Shown here in pieces: positions 44,031 to 53,147 of a DNA stretch of 62,569 nt (position 1 is the first letter of the stretch; each line of letters opens with the position of its first letter). Under the pieces are notes generated by a model. It did not search any database and had not been told where the DNA came from. It was given only the letters and a program-made list of their open reading frames with translations. Source of the DNA: CAYTOF01 sp964439435 (lineage in GTDB: Bacteria > Bacillota > Clostridia > Oscillospirales > QAMX01); contig CAYTOF010000003.1 of the NCBI GenBank assembly GCA_964439435.1, positions 1 through 62,569 of the forward strand. The letters are read 5' to 3'. Both the position numbers and the translations under genes were made by a program.

Positions 44031-45130
44031 TTATAAATATTTTTTGTACGGCTCATATTGACGTAAAATATCGTCGTATTCACTTGGCAAGCTTTTACCC
44101 TCAACAAACTTTAAAAACTCCTCCACTTCATATGCAACACGATTCAACCAGGTTGACTCACTTGCTTTCAACATATCTTCGCAATCGTCTTTGACAAGGA
44201 GCGACGAATGTTTATATTCTTTCGGTAAATCATCGTATCGTTTGCTGAAATCCAACCCTTTTTTGAGATACTTAAGCCCGTTTTTATGGTTGTCTAGGTC
44301 AAAATAAAGCTGAGCCAGCAAACAGCTAATATGTCCGACATGATAAAGTGAAAATCCATAATCTCCATCTTCATATACCATATCAAGCAAAGCTATACAC
44401 TTATCATAAGCGCTTATTTTTTCATACACGCTTTTCGCCGCGAATGTTCCGAAATTCCGTATTTTGTTTACGAGATGCTCGGTTGTAGATTGAATATTTT
44501 TTTAATATATTCAATATACTTATCCTTATCACTTCTTGCGTATAATTGCTCAAATTGTTCCGAGCTTACATCGTAAATGCTTTCCGGAAATTGTTCGCAT
44601 ATTTCCTTTGCCTTGTCGGTCAAGCCGTCATTGATATACAATGATCCAATAATATTCATCGCAGAATATCTGATTTTTTGAACAGTACAGCCATCAAGAA
44701 TATTATTGTACAGCTTGTAAAGCTCGTCCTTGTGTACGCCTTCTCCGAAAGGCTCTTCCATGTAGCTTGGATCATAAAACAGTTCCCAGATATATTTTTC
44801 GACAACACGAAAATCATTCGGAAATTTGTTGTATGTTTCCTCGGTCAGTTTAAATTGCTCCATGCGTTTACCCTTATTGCCAAGCTCGGTGTATTCGACA
44901 AGGAAGCACGCAATCGTTTCTTCTTTTTTTGCGCTGTCAATTCCGAGCAGCACATCGGAACTGACTTCAAAAATATTTGCAAGCAACGGGAGTTGGGATA
45001 TATCCGGCGCAGTTCTGTCGCATTCCCATTGAGAAATCGCTCGAGATGTAATGCCGAGATAATCGGCAAGTTGTTCCTGAGTGATATTGCGGTCACGGCG
45101 AAGTTTCTTGATTGTTGTTCCTATAGACAT
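44031..45130 (-). pseudogene. HTH (XRE)-TPR regulator, frameshifted at a homopolymer
   Basis: The first part (start at 45130, behind GGAGGCAG) holds an XRE helix-turn-helix (LADYLGITSRAISQWE) and the beginning of a TPR-like domain, then stops at 44468. The remaining domain (TEHLVNKIRNFGTF, then ISAYDKCIALLDMVYEDGDYG) continues in another frame to 44031. Adding one A to the run of seven A on the minus strand (44503-44497) restores a single frame of about 366 residues. Either slippage or a sequencing error explains it. No other stop occurs. Confidence 0.8.
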
Positions 45131-45606
45131 AATTGCTGCCTCCGATAGTATTATTCATCGTTTCTGTGATTACATTATATTGAATGGTATTGCGTAGTAC
45201 CACGAAGTGTTTGTGGAGTTCATGCAAAGCATCGCTATGATTATCATAGTTAGTATAACGCTAAAACAAAGTAATATCAAAATACTTAATGTTTATTAAT
45301 TCCTGTTGATAACATGAACAGTGTTATTGAAATCATTAATCGACCAATTGCCGTTCGACTATGATGGCACAATTGTATTCAAATTCAAAAACTATACGGA
45401 AGTTACATTACAATTTGTTTGTGTAACTGTCCCGAGAATCGCTATGGTTCGTTTCAAGTGTCCTACGAAAATGCTCAATGGAAACCACCCGCTATTGCAA
45501 CAAGACAAAAAACACAAAGCTCCAGTATGGCTTTTATCAATCATTTTGGGCAAAAGAAAAACCATCTGCTGACAAAATTTCTCTTATCAATAGATGGTTT
45601 GTGATT
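45131..45606. other. Region between the HTH-TPR gene and tmRNA
   Basis: Short overlapping frames in several phases (45,321-45,684) have no ribosome binding site or family likeness. One of them runs into the tmRNA gene. No gene is called here. Confidence 0.4.
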
Positions 45607-45955
45607 TGGTGGAGGCGATGGGAGTCGAACCCATGTCCGAAAACGCCTCATATAAGCTTTCTCCGGGCGCAGTCTGTCATTTAAAATTCCCTTCACACGG
45701 GCGGCGGCAGACAGCCTCCCGGTTACGGTAGCTTCATTTTACACAACGCGGGCAAAGCTTACCGCGTTTGCGTTCACCACTAGTCCACGCCCAAACCCGG
45801 TTCGTGGTCCTCCCGGGCCGGACGGCCGCCTTTATTTAGGCAGCAATAGGAAGTTCGTTGTTAGTTAATTTATATCTTTTACGGCTTTTAAAGAGGTACC
45901 GTACCTCTGCCCGCTTACCGATACTCAACATCCCCGTCGAAACCGTGACGCCCCC
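45607..45955 (-). ncRNA. ssrA: Transfer-messenger RNA
   Basis: The 5' end GGGGGCGTCACGGTTTCGACG and the 3' end with a GGGTTCGACTCCC T arm plus CCA are diagnostic. The internal tag frame ends NNELPIAA before TAA (stop at 45838-45836). About 349 bases, normal. With SmpB it rescues stalled ribosomes. It follows smpB by 48 bases on the same strand. Confidence 0.97.
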
Positions 45956-46003
45956 ATATAAGCAACAACCCATAGGGTGTGTCGGTTTTAGCTTGCCCTC
46001 TTG

Positions 46004-46489
46004 TTAATCCAAGGATTCCTGTCGGCGACTTTTCATCGTCGTTTCCATTTCTCGTTTGGCATCTCGCTCCGCCGCAGCCTCTCGCTTGTCGTACAGTTTT
46101 TTGCCTTTACAAAGGCCTATCTCCAACTTGATTCTCCCTTTGCTGAGATACACGCGCAAAGGCACAATGGTCAGCCCTTCTCTTCTGACGGCTTGATGCA
46201 ACTTTAAAATCTCTCTTTTGTGCATGAGCAGCTTTCGATTGCGCATGGGATCCCGATTGAATATGTTTCCCTTTTCATACGGACTGACATGCATGCCGAT
46301 AACAAAAAGTTCTCCCTCTTTGACGGCACAAAAACTGTCTCTCAGGTTTATATTGCCGGCTCGAATAGATTTTACTTCAGTTCCCACAAGTTCAATTCCG
46401 GCTTCATAAGTCTCGAGAACTTGATAATCATGCCATGCTTTTCTGTTGCGAGCGATTTGTTTTACGCTTGACTTTGCAGACGAAGTCAC
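46004..46489 (-). CDS. smpB: SsrA-binding protein SmpB
   Basis: A 161-residue tmRNA partner. ARNRKAWHDYQVLETYEAGIEL at the N-terminus, EVKSIRAGNINLRDSF and the basic tail with KGKKLYDKR are family hallmarks. GTG start with GGAG about eight bases upstream. Located directly before ssrA, with which it acts in trans-translation. Confidence 0.96.
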   Translation of the reverse strand: MTSSAKSSVKQIARNRKAWHDYQVLETYEAGIELVGTEVKSIRAGNINLRDSFCAVKEGELFVIGMHVSPYEKGNIFNRDPMRNRKLLMHKREILKLHQAVRREGLTIVPLRVYLSKGRIKLEIGLCKGKKLYDKREAAAERDAKREMETTMKSRRQESLD

Positions 46490-46638
46490 TAATTTTTCTC
46501 CTTAATATGATCAGAGCAGCAACATGTATTATACTTTATTTTATCAATTTTGTCAAATGAAATTGTTTTGTGTTCTGTAATTTTTAGCACTCCATTTAAT
46601 TTTTTTATCCTCTTTATGTATGATTTATTTTACTTTTG

Positions 46639-46647
46639 TGCTATAAT
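46639..46647 (+). promoter_or_regulatory. Extended -10 promoter of the UDPGP-family gene
   Basis: TGCTATAAT is an extended -10 element. No good -35 box is seen. The start codon is 52 bases downstream. Confidence 0.45.
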
Positions 46648-46698
46648 AACCCCGCATGGATTTCTTTATCCGGCATATAATATACACGAGGTAGTATT

Positions 46699-47922
46699 AT
46701 GGATATCCTTCGCCTGCTGGAAACCTACAACCAGACACACCTTGCGCACTGCCTGCCCGAGCTTTCACCAAGTGCTAAAAAGGAGTATCTGCGCACTTTG
46801 AGCACCATAGATTACGCCTTGCTTTCAAAACTTTATAAAAATGCTCATCTTAAAGATGAGGAAAAGGCAAGGCCCGATGATGTTCGACCCATCAAAGCCC
46901 TTGACCCGAGCGTAACGGAGTCGGCAAAATACATTGCCGCCGGCATGGCTCTGATTGCCCAAAACAAATGCGTTGCCATCACCATGGCGGGCGGACAGGG
47001 CACAAGGCTTGGTTTTGCAGGGCCAAAGGGCTGTTTTGACATCGGAATCGGCAAATCTCTTTTTGAGCTGCAGTGCACACGACTGAAACAGCTCTCCGAA
47101 AAAGCAGAGACAAATATCCCTTGGTATATTATGACAAGCGATGAAAACCACAGCGAAACCCTCTCGCATTTTAAAACAAACAATTATTTTGGCTATAATA
47201 CGGGACATATCATGTTCTTCAAACAGGGTATGCTTCCGATGCTTGACAAAGACGGGAAAATTGCGATGCTGTCACCGTGCAACTTGGCCATGGGTCCCGA
47301 CGGCAACGGCGGTGTTTTTGCAGCCCTGCTGCAGTCGGGGGCACTTGCGGATATGCGGAAGCGCGGCGTGGAATATGCTTTTTTCTGCGGCATTGACAAC
47401 GCACTTGTCAAAATGTGCGATCCGCTCTTTATGGGCTTTGCCCATGAAAACGGATTTCTCTGTGCGAGCAAATCCATTTTAAAACGCCATCCCGATGAAA
47501 AAGTGGGGGTCTTTTGTAAGCGAAACGACAAACCCGGCATAATCGAATACTCCGAGCTGTCTCCCGATATGCGTTATGCCCAATCTGAAAACGGTGAGCT
47601 TGTCTATGCCGACTCCAACATTGTTGCCCACATAATAAAAACCGACAAGCTCAAAGAAATCTGTGATTTGGGCCTGCCATATCATGCGGCACTGAAGAGA
47701 GCCTCCCCTGCCGCAAAAGAGGGCGATGGCGGGAGTATGGCAGACGATTCCCTTCTATACAAGTTTGAGACATTTATATTTGACGCCTTTGCCCTTTTTG
47801 AAGATATGGGCGTCCTGCGAGTGAGGCGGGAGTACGAATTTGCACCGGTGAAAAACAAGAGCGGTGAAGACAGTCCGGAAACCGCACTCACCCTCTTGCT
47901 TGCAAGTAAAGAGCTTTTTTAG
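46699..47922 (+). CDS. UDPGP-family uridylyltransferase (UDP-GlcNAc pyrophosphorylase-like)
   Basis: A 407-residue nucleotidyltransferase. MAGGQGTRLGFAGPKG near residue 96 is the nucleotide loop. NIPWYIMTSDENH and MGPDGNGGVFAAL follow in the order of the eukaryote-like UAP/UDPGP group. It most likely makes UDP-N-acetylhexosamine or UDP-glucose. The bacterial GlmU-type enzyme is unrelated, and which sugar is used cannot be decided. The start follows GAGGTAG. Single gene with its own terminator. Confidence 0.87.
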   Translation: MDILRLLETYNQTHLAHCLPELSPSAKKEYLRTLSTIDYALLSKLYKNAHLKDEEKARPDDVRPIKALDPSVTESAKYIAAGMALIAQNKCVAITMAGGQGTRLGFAGPKGCFDIGIGKSLFELQCTRLKQLSEKAETNIPWYIMTSDENHSETLSHFKTNNYFGYNTGHIMFFKQGMLPMLDKDGKIAMLSPCNLAMGPDGNGGVFAALLQSGALADMRKRGVEYAFFCGIDNALVKMCDPLFMGFAHENGFLCASKSILKRHPDEKVGVFCKRNDKPGIIEYSELSPDMRYAQSENGELVYADSNIVAHIIKTDKLKEICDLGLPYHAALKRASPAAKEGDGGSMADDSLLYKFETFIFDAFALFEDMGVLRVRREYEFAPVKNKSGEDSPETALTLLLASKELF

Positions 47923-47958
47923 CCCGCTGCCATAAAACCTATAAAAACAAAATATTTA

Positions 47959-47994
47959 AAACGGATGCGTTCCTTTTTGGGACCGCATCCGTTT
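47959..47994. terminator. Bidirectional terminator between converging genes
   Basis: AAACGGATGCG (47959-47969) pairs with CGCATCCGTTT (47984-47994), and the inner TCC/GGA bases lengthen the stem. Confidence 0.8.
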
Positions 47995-47998
47995 GCAT

Positions 47999-48973
47999 CT
48001 ATTCTCTGTTTCTGCTGCGCCGTGACAGGTTCACAGCCATTGTGTAGTATATGGGTATGGTTAAAAACATCAACCATGTCAGATACCAATATGAAAAGAT
48101 CAAGCCTATGCCCAGATACAACAAAACCACCAGCACAGGATATGCAAAAATCATTGCCTTGCGTCTTCGTATCGCCCCTATCAGCGTATGGTAAAGGGGG
48201 ATTGTCAAAAACATCAGCCACCCAATTTTCCAACCGTCTTTCAACGTAAATCCCAGAATGAAAAAGATCAAAACCGCCAGCACGGGATATGCAAAGATCT
48301 GCGCTTTTCGTTTTCGCACAGCATCTATCAGTGAATAGTAGAGGGGGATCGTCAAAAACCAAAGCCACGAAACGCTCCAGCCGAGAGGCCCGAGCTCGCC
48401 CCACAGAATAAACGCACAAAAGGCAAGGATGGGAAAAGGCAGTGCTGCTTTCCAGGAAAAATCTCTGTGCATTCGGATTTTTCCTTTTCTAAACAAATGG
48501 CCCTCTTTGGGGACATCCTTCCAATCTATCTGAACATCATCATCTCCGTCATTTATATGGATGCCGCCTTTGCCTATGTGCACTTCGTCTTTGCCGTCTT
48601 TCACATATATGCCTTTTCGGCCGATGTGAACTCTTGTTTTTTCATCCCCCTGAGATACGGTTTCGTTGCCGGCAGAGTCTTCACTTTTACCCTCTTGAGT
48701 GTCGGCCTCTTGTGCTTTGACCTCCTTTTCAGCGTTTGTATCCTCTGAATCGACTTTGTCCCGCTCGTCCTCCGCACCTAAAAGCAAAGCGTCAAGGGAG
48801 ATATCATATAGCTTTGCCAGCGCAATGAGGTTGTCTGTGTCGGGAGAGGCCTCAGCTCGTTCCCACTTTGACACAGCTTGTCGGCTTATACCGATTTTGC
48901 CCGCCAGCTCTTCTTGAGAGAGATTGTTCTTTTTTCTAAGCTCCAGCAATCTGTTTGCTATCTCTATATTCAC
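47999..48973 (-). CDS. HTH (XRE) membrane protein with repeated modules
   Basis: A 324-residue protein with a GTG start behind GAGGGGG. Residues 1-65 are an XRE helix-turn-helix (LAGKIGISRQAVSKWE). An acidic linker and two short repeats (HIGRKGIYVKDG, HIGKGGIHINDG) follow. Residues 170-324 hold about six membrane segments arranged as repeats of the pattern WL-x-FLTIPLY, RRRKA and IFAYPVL. It may be a membrane-tethered regulator that senses envelope state. No cognate target is adjacent. Confidence 0.85.
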   Translation of the reverse strand: MNIEIANRLLELRKKNNLSQEELAGKIGISRQAVSKWERAEASPDTDNLIALAKLYDISLDALLLGAEDERDKVDSEDTNAEKEVKAQEADTQEGKSEDSAGNETVSQGDEKTRVHIGRKGIYVKDGKDEVHIGKGGIHINDGDDDVQIDWKDVPKEGHLFRKGKIRMHRDFSWKAALPFPILAFCAFILWGELGPLGWSVSWLWFLTIPLYYSLIDAVRKRKAQIFAYPVLAVLIFFILGFTLKDGWKIGWLMFLTIPLYHTLIGAIRRRKAMIFAYPVLVVLLYLGIGLIFSYWYLTWLMFLTIPIYYTMAVNLSRRSRNRE

Positions 48974-49154
48974 CTCGATTGCCCCCTCTATTGTTTTATA
49001 TCTCTATTCTATTCAATTCACCCTTGGTTGCACAAGCAAGTTTGGTTTTCATTTATGCATCTTTCCCGCAACTAGAGGTTGCGGGAAGTATAAATTTGCG
49101 ATATAGAGTAAAATATTGTGCAACATTTAAAGAATAACCTTATTTTTGGCCTTT

Positions 49155-50843
49155 TTATATGTTCTTCACACTCAAGAGAAGCTCTCGTGCGGCATCCAGC
49201 GTAGACTCTGTGATGTTTTCACCGCTGTTGATTCTGGCAATCTCATGAGCTCGCCCTTCAAAGTCCAGCCCCTTTACCTCTGTGGTGGTGCGCTCTGCCG
49301 TTGTTTTCTTGAGTATAAGAAAATGCGCATCTGCCCTGGCTGCAAGGGCTGCAAGGTGAGTGACACACAGCACCTGCTTTTTCTTTGCAAGCCCGGACAA
49401 CCGCTCGGCCACTTTGGATGCGGCAACACCGCTGATGCCGGAGTCTATCTCGTCAAAAATCAAGGTGTCTGCGTCATCGCTTGCGGATATGGTGTGGATT
49501 GCGAGCATTATGCGTGACAGCTCCCCGCCCGATGCGCTTTTTGCCAGGGGCTTTCCCGCTTCACCCAGGTTTGGGGCAATATAAAATTCTACTATGTCAA
49601 AGCCGTCTTTACCAAGGAGCATTCTGCCGTTCCGCTGCCTGCTTTCAAACTCCACCGAAAAACAAGCACCTTGCATCCGCAGGTATTCAAGCTCATTGTT
49701 GACACCATCTGCCATGGCCTTTGCCGCGCTCTTTCTATTTTTTGAAAGTGCGGTGGCAAGCTCTATCGTCATCTCATATTGCCTTGCATAATCTGCGGCA
49801 AGCTTTTCGGCCACCTCGTCTGCTGTTTCGATTGTCAGCTCCTGCTGACGGGCATTTTCCAGATATGCCAAAACAGCGTCCACATCGCCGCCATATTTTC
49901 GTTTCAACATGTTGATGTGGCTTAAGCGCGATTCTATTTCGTCCAATTCCTGCTCTGAAAATTCAAACTCCGAGAGCTTCGAGGAGATGACCTCCGCACA
50001 GTCAGCTGCCCGAAAGGCAAGATCTCTGAGCTCATTTGCTGTGGAGGATACGTTTCCAAAGGCTACATCTGCCACCATCTCCATAGAATGCGCGGCACTT
50101 TCGAGCCTTACCGCCGTGCCATCCCCGTTTTCGGGGCGCAGCATTTCAAGGGCGGCGCTGAGGTGTTTTACGACATTTTCAGATGCGCGCACCATTTTTC
50201 TGCGTTCCTCAAGCTCCTTGTCCTCCCCGGCATGTAGATTTGAGGACTCGATCTCATTTATCTGAAAGCGCAGCATCTCCAAGTTGCGTTCTTTTTCGCC
50301 TATATCCGTCAGTACACTTCGCTGTTCTTTTCTGATTTCCTTTAGTTTTTCCAAGCTCTCTGTGTATTCCAAAAGAAGTTCCGCATTTTCGGCATAGTCA
50401 TCCAGCATGACTATATGGGAGCTTGAGTCCAGCAGAGCTTTGCTGTCGTGCTGGCCATGCGTCTTTATGAGCAGGGAACCAAGCTCTCTCAGAGATGAAA
50501 GAGGGGCGGGTTTTCCGTTTATGCGACAGACATTCCTGCCATCGGCATGCACCTGCCTCGATATGTGCAAACTCCCGTCATCTTCGAGTTTATGTCCCAT
50601 GGCTGATATTTTAGTCGCTGCACCGACGCCAATATCTACAAAGACCCCCGCCACCAAGGCTGATTTTTCACCTGTTCTGATGATATCCCGCGAGGTGCGT
50701 TCACCCATCAGCGCACTTATGGAGTCGATGATGATGGACTTGCCCGCACCGGTTTCCCCCGTGAGCAAGTTAAATCCTTGGCGAAATTCAATGTCCGCAC
50801 TCTCAATTACAGCGATATTTTCAATATGAAGAAGCCCAAGCAT
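49155..50843 (-). CDS. recN: DNA repair protein RecN
   Basis: A 562-residue SMC-like ATPase for double-strand break repair. Walker A GETGAGKSI near residue 29, a long coiled-coil middle with MLKRKYGGD, the signature SGGELSRIMLAI and Walker B LIFDEIDSGISG. The start at 50843 follows GGAGGCTTGTTC; earlier codons lie upstream of that box. Last gene of the conserved order dxs, tlyA, nadK, argR, recN. Confidence 0.95.
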   Translation of the reverse strand: MLGLLHIENIAVIESADIEFRQGFNLLTGETGAGKSIIIDSISALMGERTSRDIIRTGEKSALVAGVFVDIGVGAATKISAMGHKLEDDGSLHISRQVHADGRNVCRINGKPAPLSSLRELGSLLIKTHGQHDSKALLDSSSHIVMLDDYAENAELLLEYTESLEKLKEIRKEQRSVLTDIGEKERNLEMLRFQINEIESSNLHAGEDKELEERRKMVRASENVVKHLSAALEMLRPENGDGTAVRLESAAHSMEMVADVAFGNVSSTANELRDLAFRAADCAEVISSKLSEFEFSEQELDEIESRLSHINMLKRKYGGDVDAVLAYLENARQQELTIETADEVAEKLAADYARQYEMTIELATALSKNRKSAAKAMADGVNNELEYLRMQGACFSVEFESRQRNGRMLLGKDGFDIVEFYIAPNLGEAGKPLAKSASGGELSRIMLAIHTISASDDADTLIFDEIDSGISGVAASKVAERLSGLAKKKQVLCVTHLAALAARADAHFLILKKTTAERTTTEVKGLDFEGRAHEIARINSGENITESTLDAARELLLSVKNI

Positions 50844-50889
50844 GAACAAGCCTCCAAATTGCACCTTGACATTCTTACAAATGACAAAC

Positions 50890-51342
50890 TCACTTTAGCA
50901 TGTTTCTGATATCATCACAGAGTTCCGTCGCATGGCTTTCATCGCGTATGACAAGAAATATCGTGTCATCTCCCGCAAGAGAACCGACGATATGGGGCAT
51001 GCTCATCGCATCAATCGCTGCGGCGGCGGCATTTGCGACTCCTGACAGTGTCTTTATCACCACCATATGCCCTGCATGGTCTACGCTGACAACACTTTCT
51101 CTAAAGATGTTTCGAAAACGCGAAGAAAAGTCACTCATGCCGTCCGATGCCGCCACGGTGTATCTGTATTTTTCATCGTGGTCAAGCACTTTGACAATGC
51201 GCAGCTCTTTTATGTCCCTGGAAACCGTTGCCTGTGTGACATCAAAACCCGATGCCTTCAGTCGATCCGAGAGTTCTTTTTGGGTTTCAATGCACTCTTC
51301 GTCGATAAGCTTTAGGATATGGCTTTGTCTTTGAAATTTCAT
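50890..51342 (-). CDS. argR: Arginine repressor ArgR
   Basis: A 150-residue regulator. The winged helix (residues 1-70) ends with VTQATVSRDIKELRIVKV; the C-terminal arginine-binding and oligomer domain has MPHIVGSLAGDDTIFLV. Controls arginine genes, with arginine as co-repressor. GGAG precedes the start. The 121-base gap before it contains an imperfect AAGGGGAAAA/TTTTCCTT repeat that might be an attenuator or operator. Confidence 0.95.
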   Translation of the reverse strand: MKFQRQSHILKLIDEECIETQKELSDRLKASGFDVTQATVSRDIKELRIVKVLDHDEKYRYTVAASDGMSDFSSRFRNIFRESVVSVDHAGHMVVIKTLSGVANAAAAAIDAMSMPHIVGSLAGDDTIFLVIRDESHATELCDDIRNMLK

Positions 51343-51463
51343 TTTTTTCTCCAGTCCACCGAGTATGGTCGGTTGAGTCTAATAAGGGGAAAATCGTTTT
51401 CCTTATAGCTTTGTCGTTATACTGTAAATTTCCTTAAAACACATATATTTTCCGCCAAGAAAT

Positions 51464-52315
51464 TTATCTGTCTCCGAGCTTTCTTCCGAGGCGTTCAAAG
51501 AAGCTGATAGAGTTGAGCTTTATCTTTCTGATCTTTCTCTCAGCTCTTCTTATCACTATTTTATCTCCTTGGCACAGGGGCACGGAATCCACACCATCTG
51601 TGGACAAGCCGGCTTCTCTGCCCTCAAGGCTGTCAACTTCTATCGTCACTTCTCTTTCTTTGTCAAGTACAAATGACTTGGCATAAAGCGCATGGGGGCA
51701 TATGGGTGTGACGATAATGCACTCGGTTTTAGGGTCCACAACGGGCCCGCCGGCAGACATGGAATAGGCGGTGGAACCCGTGGGTGTGGCTATGACAACG
51801 CCATCTCCGTTTATGGCCTTTATGTGGTTACCATCGGAATACAGTTGTAGTGTTATGCTGCGCATCGTGCCGCCACGGCTTATGATGCAGTCGTTGAGCG
51901 CATGTTCGTCGTACACGGTTTTACCGTCCCTGCAAATCACAGCTCGCAGCATCATGCGCTCTTCCACGCTATATTCCCCGGTAGCTATACTTGAAAGCTT
52001 TTTCAGCTCTTCTTTGTCGAGCTCCATCAAAAATCCAACGGATCCGAGGTTTACACCCACAATCGGGGCACCGTATACGCAGGCCTCTCTGGCTGCCTTC
52101 AAAAATGTGCCGTCTCCGCCAATCGCCACAACAGCATCGGGGTATATGTCAACCTCATCCAGACACAGGGCATTTTCAACGTCTCTGCACAGTACCTCAT
52201 ATGTCTCTGTGCGCATCACCGTGCATGCACCGGCATCACATAGAATTTTTGCGGCTTCTCGTGCTATTTTCAACTCATGGTCTCTTGTCGGATTTGGCTC
52301 AATCAATATATTCAT
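51464..52315 (-). CDS. nadK: NAD kinase
   Basis: A 283-residue enzyme making NADP from NAD. The GGDGTFLKAARE motif near residue 67 and the NGDGVVIATPTGSTAYSMSAGGPV block near residue 168 are complete. GGAGCAGTGC precedes the ATG. It follows tlyA by 14 bases. Confidence 0.96.
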   Translation of the reverse strand: MNILIEPNPTRDHELKIAREAAKILCDAGACTVMRTETYEVLCRDVENALCLDEVDIYPDAVVAIGGDGTFLKAAREACVYGAPIVGVNLGSVGFLMELDKEELKKLSSIATGEYSVEERMMLRAVICRDGKTVYDEHALNDCIISRGGTMRSITLQLYSDGNHIKAINGDGVVIATPTGSTAYSMSAGGPVVDPKTECIIVTPICPHALYAKSFVLDKEREVTIEVDSLEGREAGLSTDGVDSVPLCQGDKIVIRRAERKIRKIKLNSISFFERLGRKLGDR

Positions 52316-52329
52316 GCACTGCTCCGTTT

Positions 52330-53100
52330 CTAACCAAATGCTTTTACTACAACTTGCACTTCATCTACTTGTATGTCAGTTCCCGTCTCAGAAAACCAAA
52401 TGAGATATTCTATATTGCCATCTTTGCCCTTTATAGGGCTTGGTATCAGCCCGCAGGTCTTTAAATTGAGTTTTTTTGCCACCTCAAGCACTCTTCTGAT
52501 TGCTCTGATATGGGCGTTCTTATCCTTTACAATGCCCCTCTTGCCGATATCTGCTTTGGAAAGCTCAAATTGCGGTTTTATAAGGGCGATGAGGTCCTTA
52601 GGGCGAAGTTTTGCTATGTTCTCAAGCACCAAAGCCAGGGATATAAAGGAGAGGTCAACGGCGCAAAACTCAGGCAGAGGGACAAAGTGCGCCATGTTAA
52701 CAGAGCGTATATCGGTTTTTTCCAAGACAACCACCCGCTCATCTTCACGCAGAAAACTCGCTAGTTGCTCCTTTCCCACATCTATCGCATAGACCCGTGC
52801 CGCTCCGTGCTCCAACATGATATGTGTGAATCCCCCTGTCGAAGCCCCGATATCTGCACACACTTTTCCTTGCAGGTCAATGCCGAAAACTTCCAGGGCC
52901 TTTTGCAGCTTGTATGCGCCGCGGCTTGCATACTCTTTGGCAGGCGCGACTGCAATGTCCGCAGACATCGGAACCTTTGATGAAACCTTTTTCACGCATT
53001 TGCCACCTACAAACACACGACCTTCACCTATCGCATGCTTTGATTTTTCCCTGCTCCGGAAAAAGCCCCGTTCCACCAGCAGTAAGTCCAGTCTGCAAAT
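52330..53100 (-). CDS. tlyA: TlyA-family rRNA 2'-O-methyltransferase (N-terminus in gap)
   Basis: At least 256 residues. An S4 RNA-binding domain starts right at the gap edge (RLDLLLVERGFFRSREKSKH), followed by an FtsJ-like methyltransferase with SRGAYKL, DIGASTGGFTHIML, DLSFISL and LIKPQFEL. Relatives methylate 16S and 23S rRNA ribose. Only the start codon and a few residues are hidden by the N-run, as the family begins just before RLD. Third from last in the dxs-recN operon. Confidence 0.9.
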   Translation of the reverse strand: MCRLDLLLVERGFFRSREKSKHAIGEGRVFVGGKCVKKVSSKVPMSADIAVAPAKEYASRGAYKLQKALEVFGIDLQGKVCADIGASTGGFTHIMLEHGAARVYAIDVGKEQLASFLREDERVVVLEKTDIRSVNMAHFVPLPEFCAVDLSFISLALVLENIAKLRPKDLIALIKPQFELSKADIGKRGIVKDKNAHIRAIRRVLEVAKKLNLKTCGLIPSPIKGKDGNIEYLIWFSETGTDIQVDEVQVVVKAFG

Positions 53101-53147
53101 NNNNNNNNNNNNNNNNNNNNNNNNNNNNNNNNNNNNNNNNNNNNNNN
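53101..53147. other. Assembly gap (47 N)
   Basis: Unknown bases between the end of dxs and the start of tlyA. The true length may differ from 47. It should contain the dxs stop, a ribosome binding site and the tlyA start. Confidence 0.99.

Noticed and set aside
45321..45684. Overlapping short frames before the tmRNA, considered as a recombinase tail
   Set aside because: No zinc ribbon or coiled-coil motif, no ribosome site, and one frame runs into the tmRNA.
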